From contig CAMOQW010000049.1 of the NCBI GenBank assembly GCA_946623195.1, forward strand, positions 1-13,282: 13,282 nt of DNA, written 5' to 3'. This stretch comes from an uncultured Prevotella sp. (GTDB taxonomy: Bacteria > Bacteroidota > Bacteroidia > Bacteroidales > Bacteroidaceae). The translations under genes were made by a program, and so were the position numbers. The notes beneath the pieces are model-generated. The model had not been told where the DNA came from. It did no database searches and saw only the letters and a list, made by a program, of their open reading frames with translations. The first letter of the stretch is position 1, and every line of letters begins with the position of its first letter. Of this stretch, positions 13,169 through 13,282 are shown one piece after another.

Positions 13169-13199
13169 CAAAATTACGAAGATTTTAGAAATCTAAAAG
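13169..13199 (-). promoter_or_regulatory. Promoter of the blaI-like gene with a probable repressor operator
   Basis: Minus-strand TAATTTTG (13169-13176) is a perfect -7 element; the -33 region is poor (CTTT at 19 bases). A perfect dyad TTTTAGA-AA-TCTAAAA (13183-13198) lies across the spacer and -33 position, exactly where an autorepressor would block polymerase. The -7 element is 26 bases from the chosen start codon. Confidence 0.65.
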
Positions 13200-13200
13200 T

Positions 13201-13278
13201 TTAGTAATTCGAAATTTCTCTTCAGCCGCCACTATTTAACGTTCATTCTTAGTAATTCAGCCACCGTTATTAGTAATT
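13201..13278. repeat. Three direct copies of TTAGTAATT upstream of the blaI-like promoter
   Basis: TTAGTAATT at 13201-13209, 13249-13257 and 13270-13278, with related TCAGCCRCC sequences near the first two (13222-13230, 13257-13265). They could be regulator sites, degenerate tandem repeats, or part of a divergent promoter beyond the window edge. Confidence 0.45.
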
Positions 13279-13282
13279 AACA

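Overview
The window looks like a chromosomal segment of a Bacteroidales bacterium, probably Prevotellaceae. The evidence is promoters of the Bacteroidota type (TTTG, about 20 bases, TAnnTTTG), no clear Shine-Dalgarno sequences, Bacteroidota-typical families (DUF4254 beside a family 9 glycosyltransferase, GH3-like protein, Big_5/Ig-like lipoprotein, DUF3108) and the gene order acpP-fabF-rnc. No tRNA, rRNA, insertion sequence, prophage or CRISPR array was seen.

Left part (1-2433, all minus strand): the 5' end of nadA runs off the left edge. Next is a gene-free AT-rich stretch of about 400 bases (198-600) with at least seven DnaA-box-like 9-mers, three of them head to tail at 534-565; it is a candidate replication origin. 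It is followed by a tight operon, read right to left: DUF4254 protein, heptosyltransferase-like GT9 (GTG start overlapping the previous stop), and rubredoxin, closed by a strong terminator.

Centre (2434-5420, plus strand): a divergent promoter region leads into acpP, fabF and rnc. The acpP promoter fires straight into a small terminator-like hairpin. A 27-bp hairpin with G:U wobbles as its only irregularities separates acpP from fabF. The fabF and rnc reading frames overlap, and RNase III carries a long acidic tail. A perfect 12-bp hairpin terminator ends the unit.

Right-centre (5474-9895, plus): a promoter drives a three-gene unit, GH3-like acyl-acid-amido synthetase, Ig-like lipoprotein and exported DUF3108 protein, with gaps of only 6 and 14 bases. 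It ends in a bidirectional terminator shared with the converging aldo/keto reductase gene. The signal peptides of both exported proteins are encoded in short-period repeat DNA.

Right part (9900-13282, minus): an aldo/keto reductase of the YghZ/Kv-beta-like group with its own promoter, then a two-gene regulatory unit: a BlaI/MecI-type repressor and a BlaR1-like M56 membrane metallopeptidase whose C-terminal part is not a penicillin-binding domain. The repressor promoter carries a perfect dyad that could be its own operator.

Most of the window is housekeeping or conserved Bacteroidota genes. The least understood parts are the GH3/Ig/DUF3108 operon, the RNA structures of the acpP-fabF-rnc transcript, the possible oriC, and the ligand of the BlaR1-like sensor.
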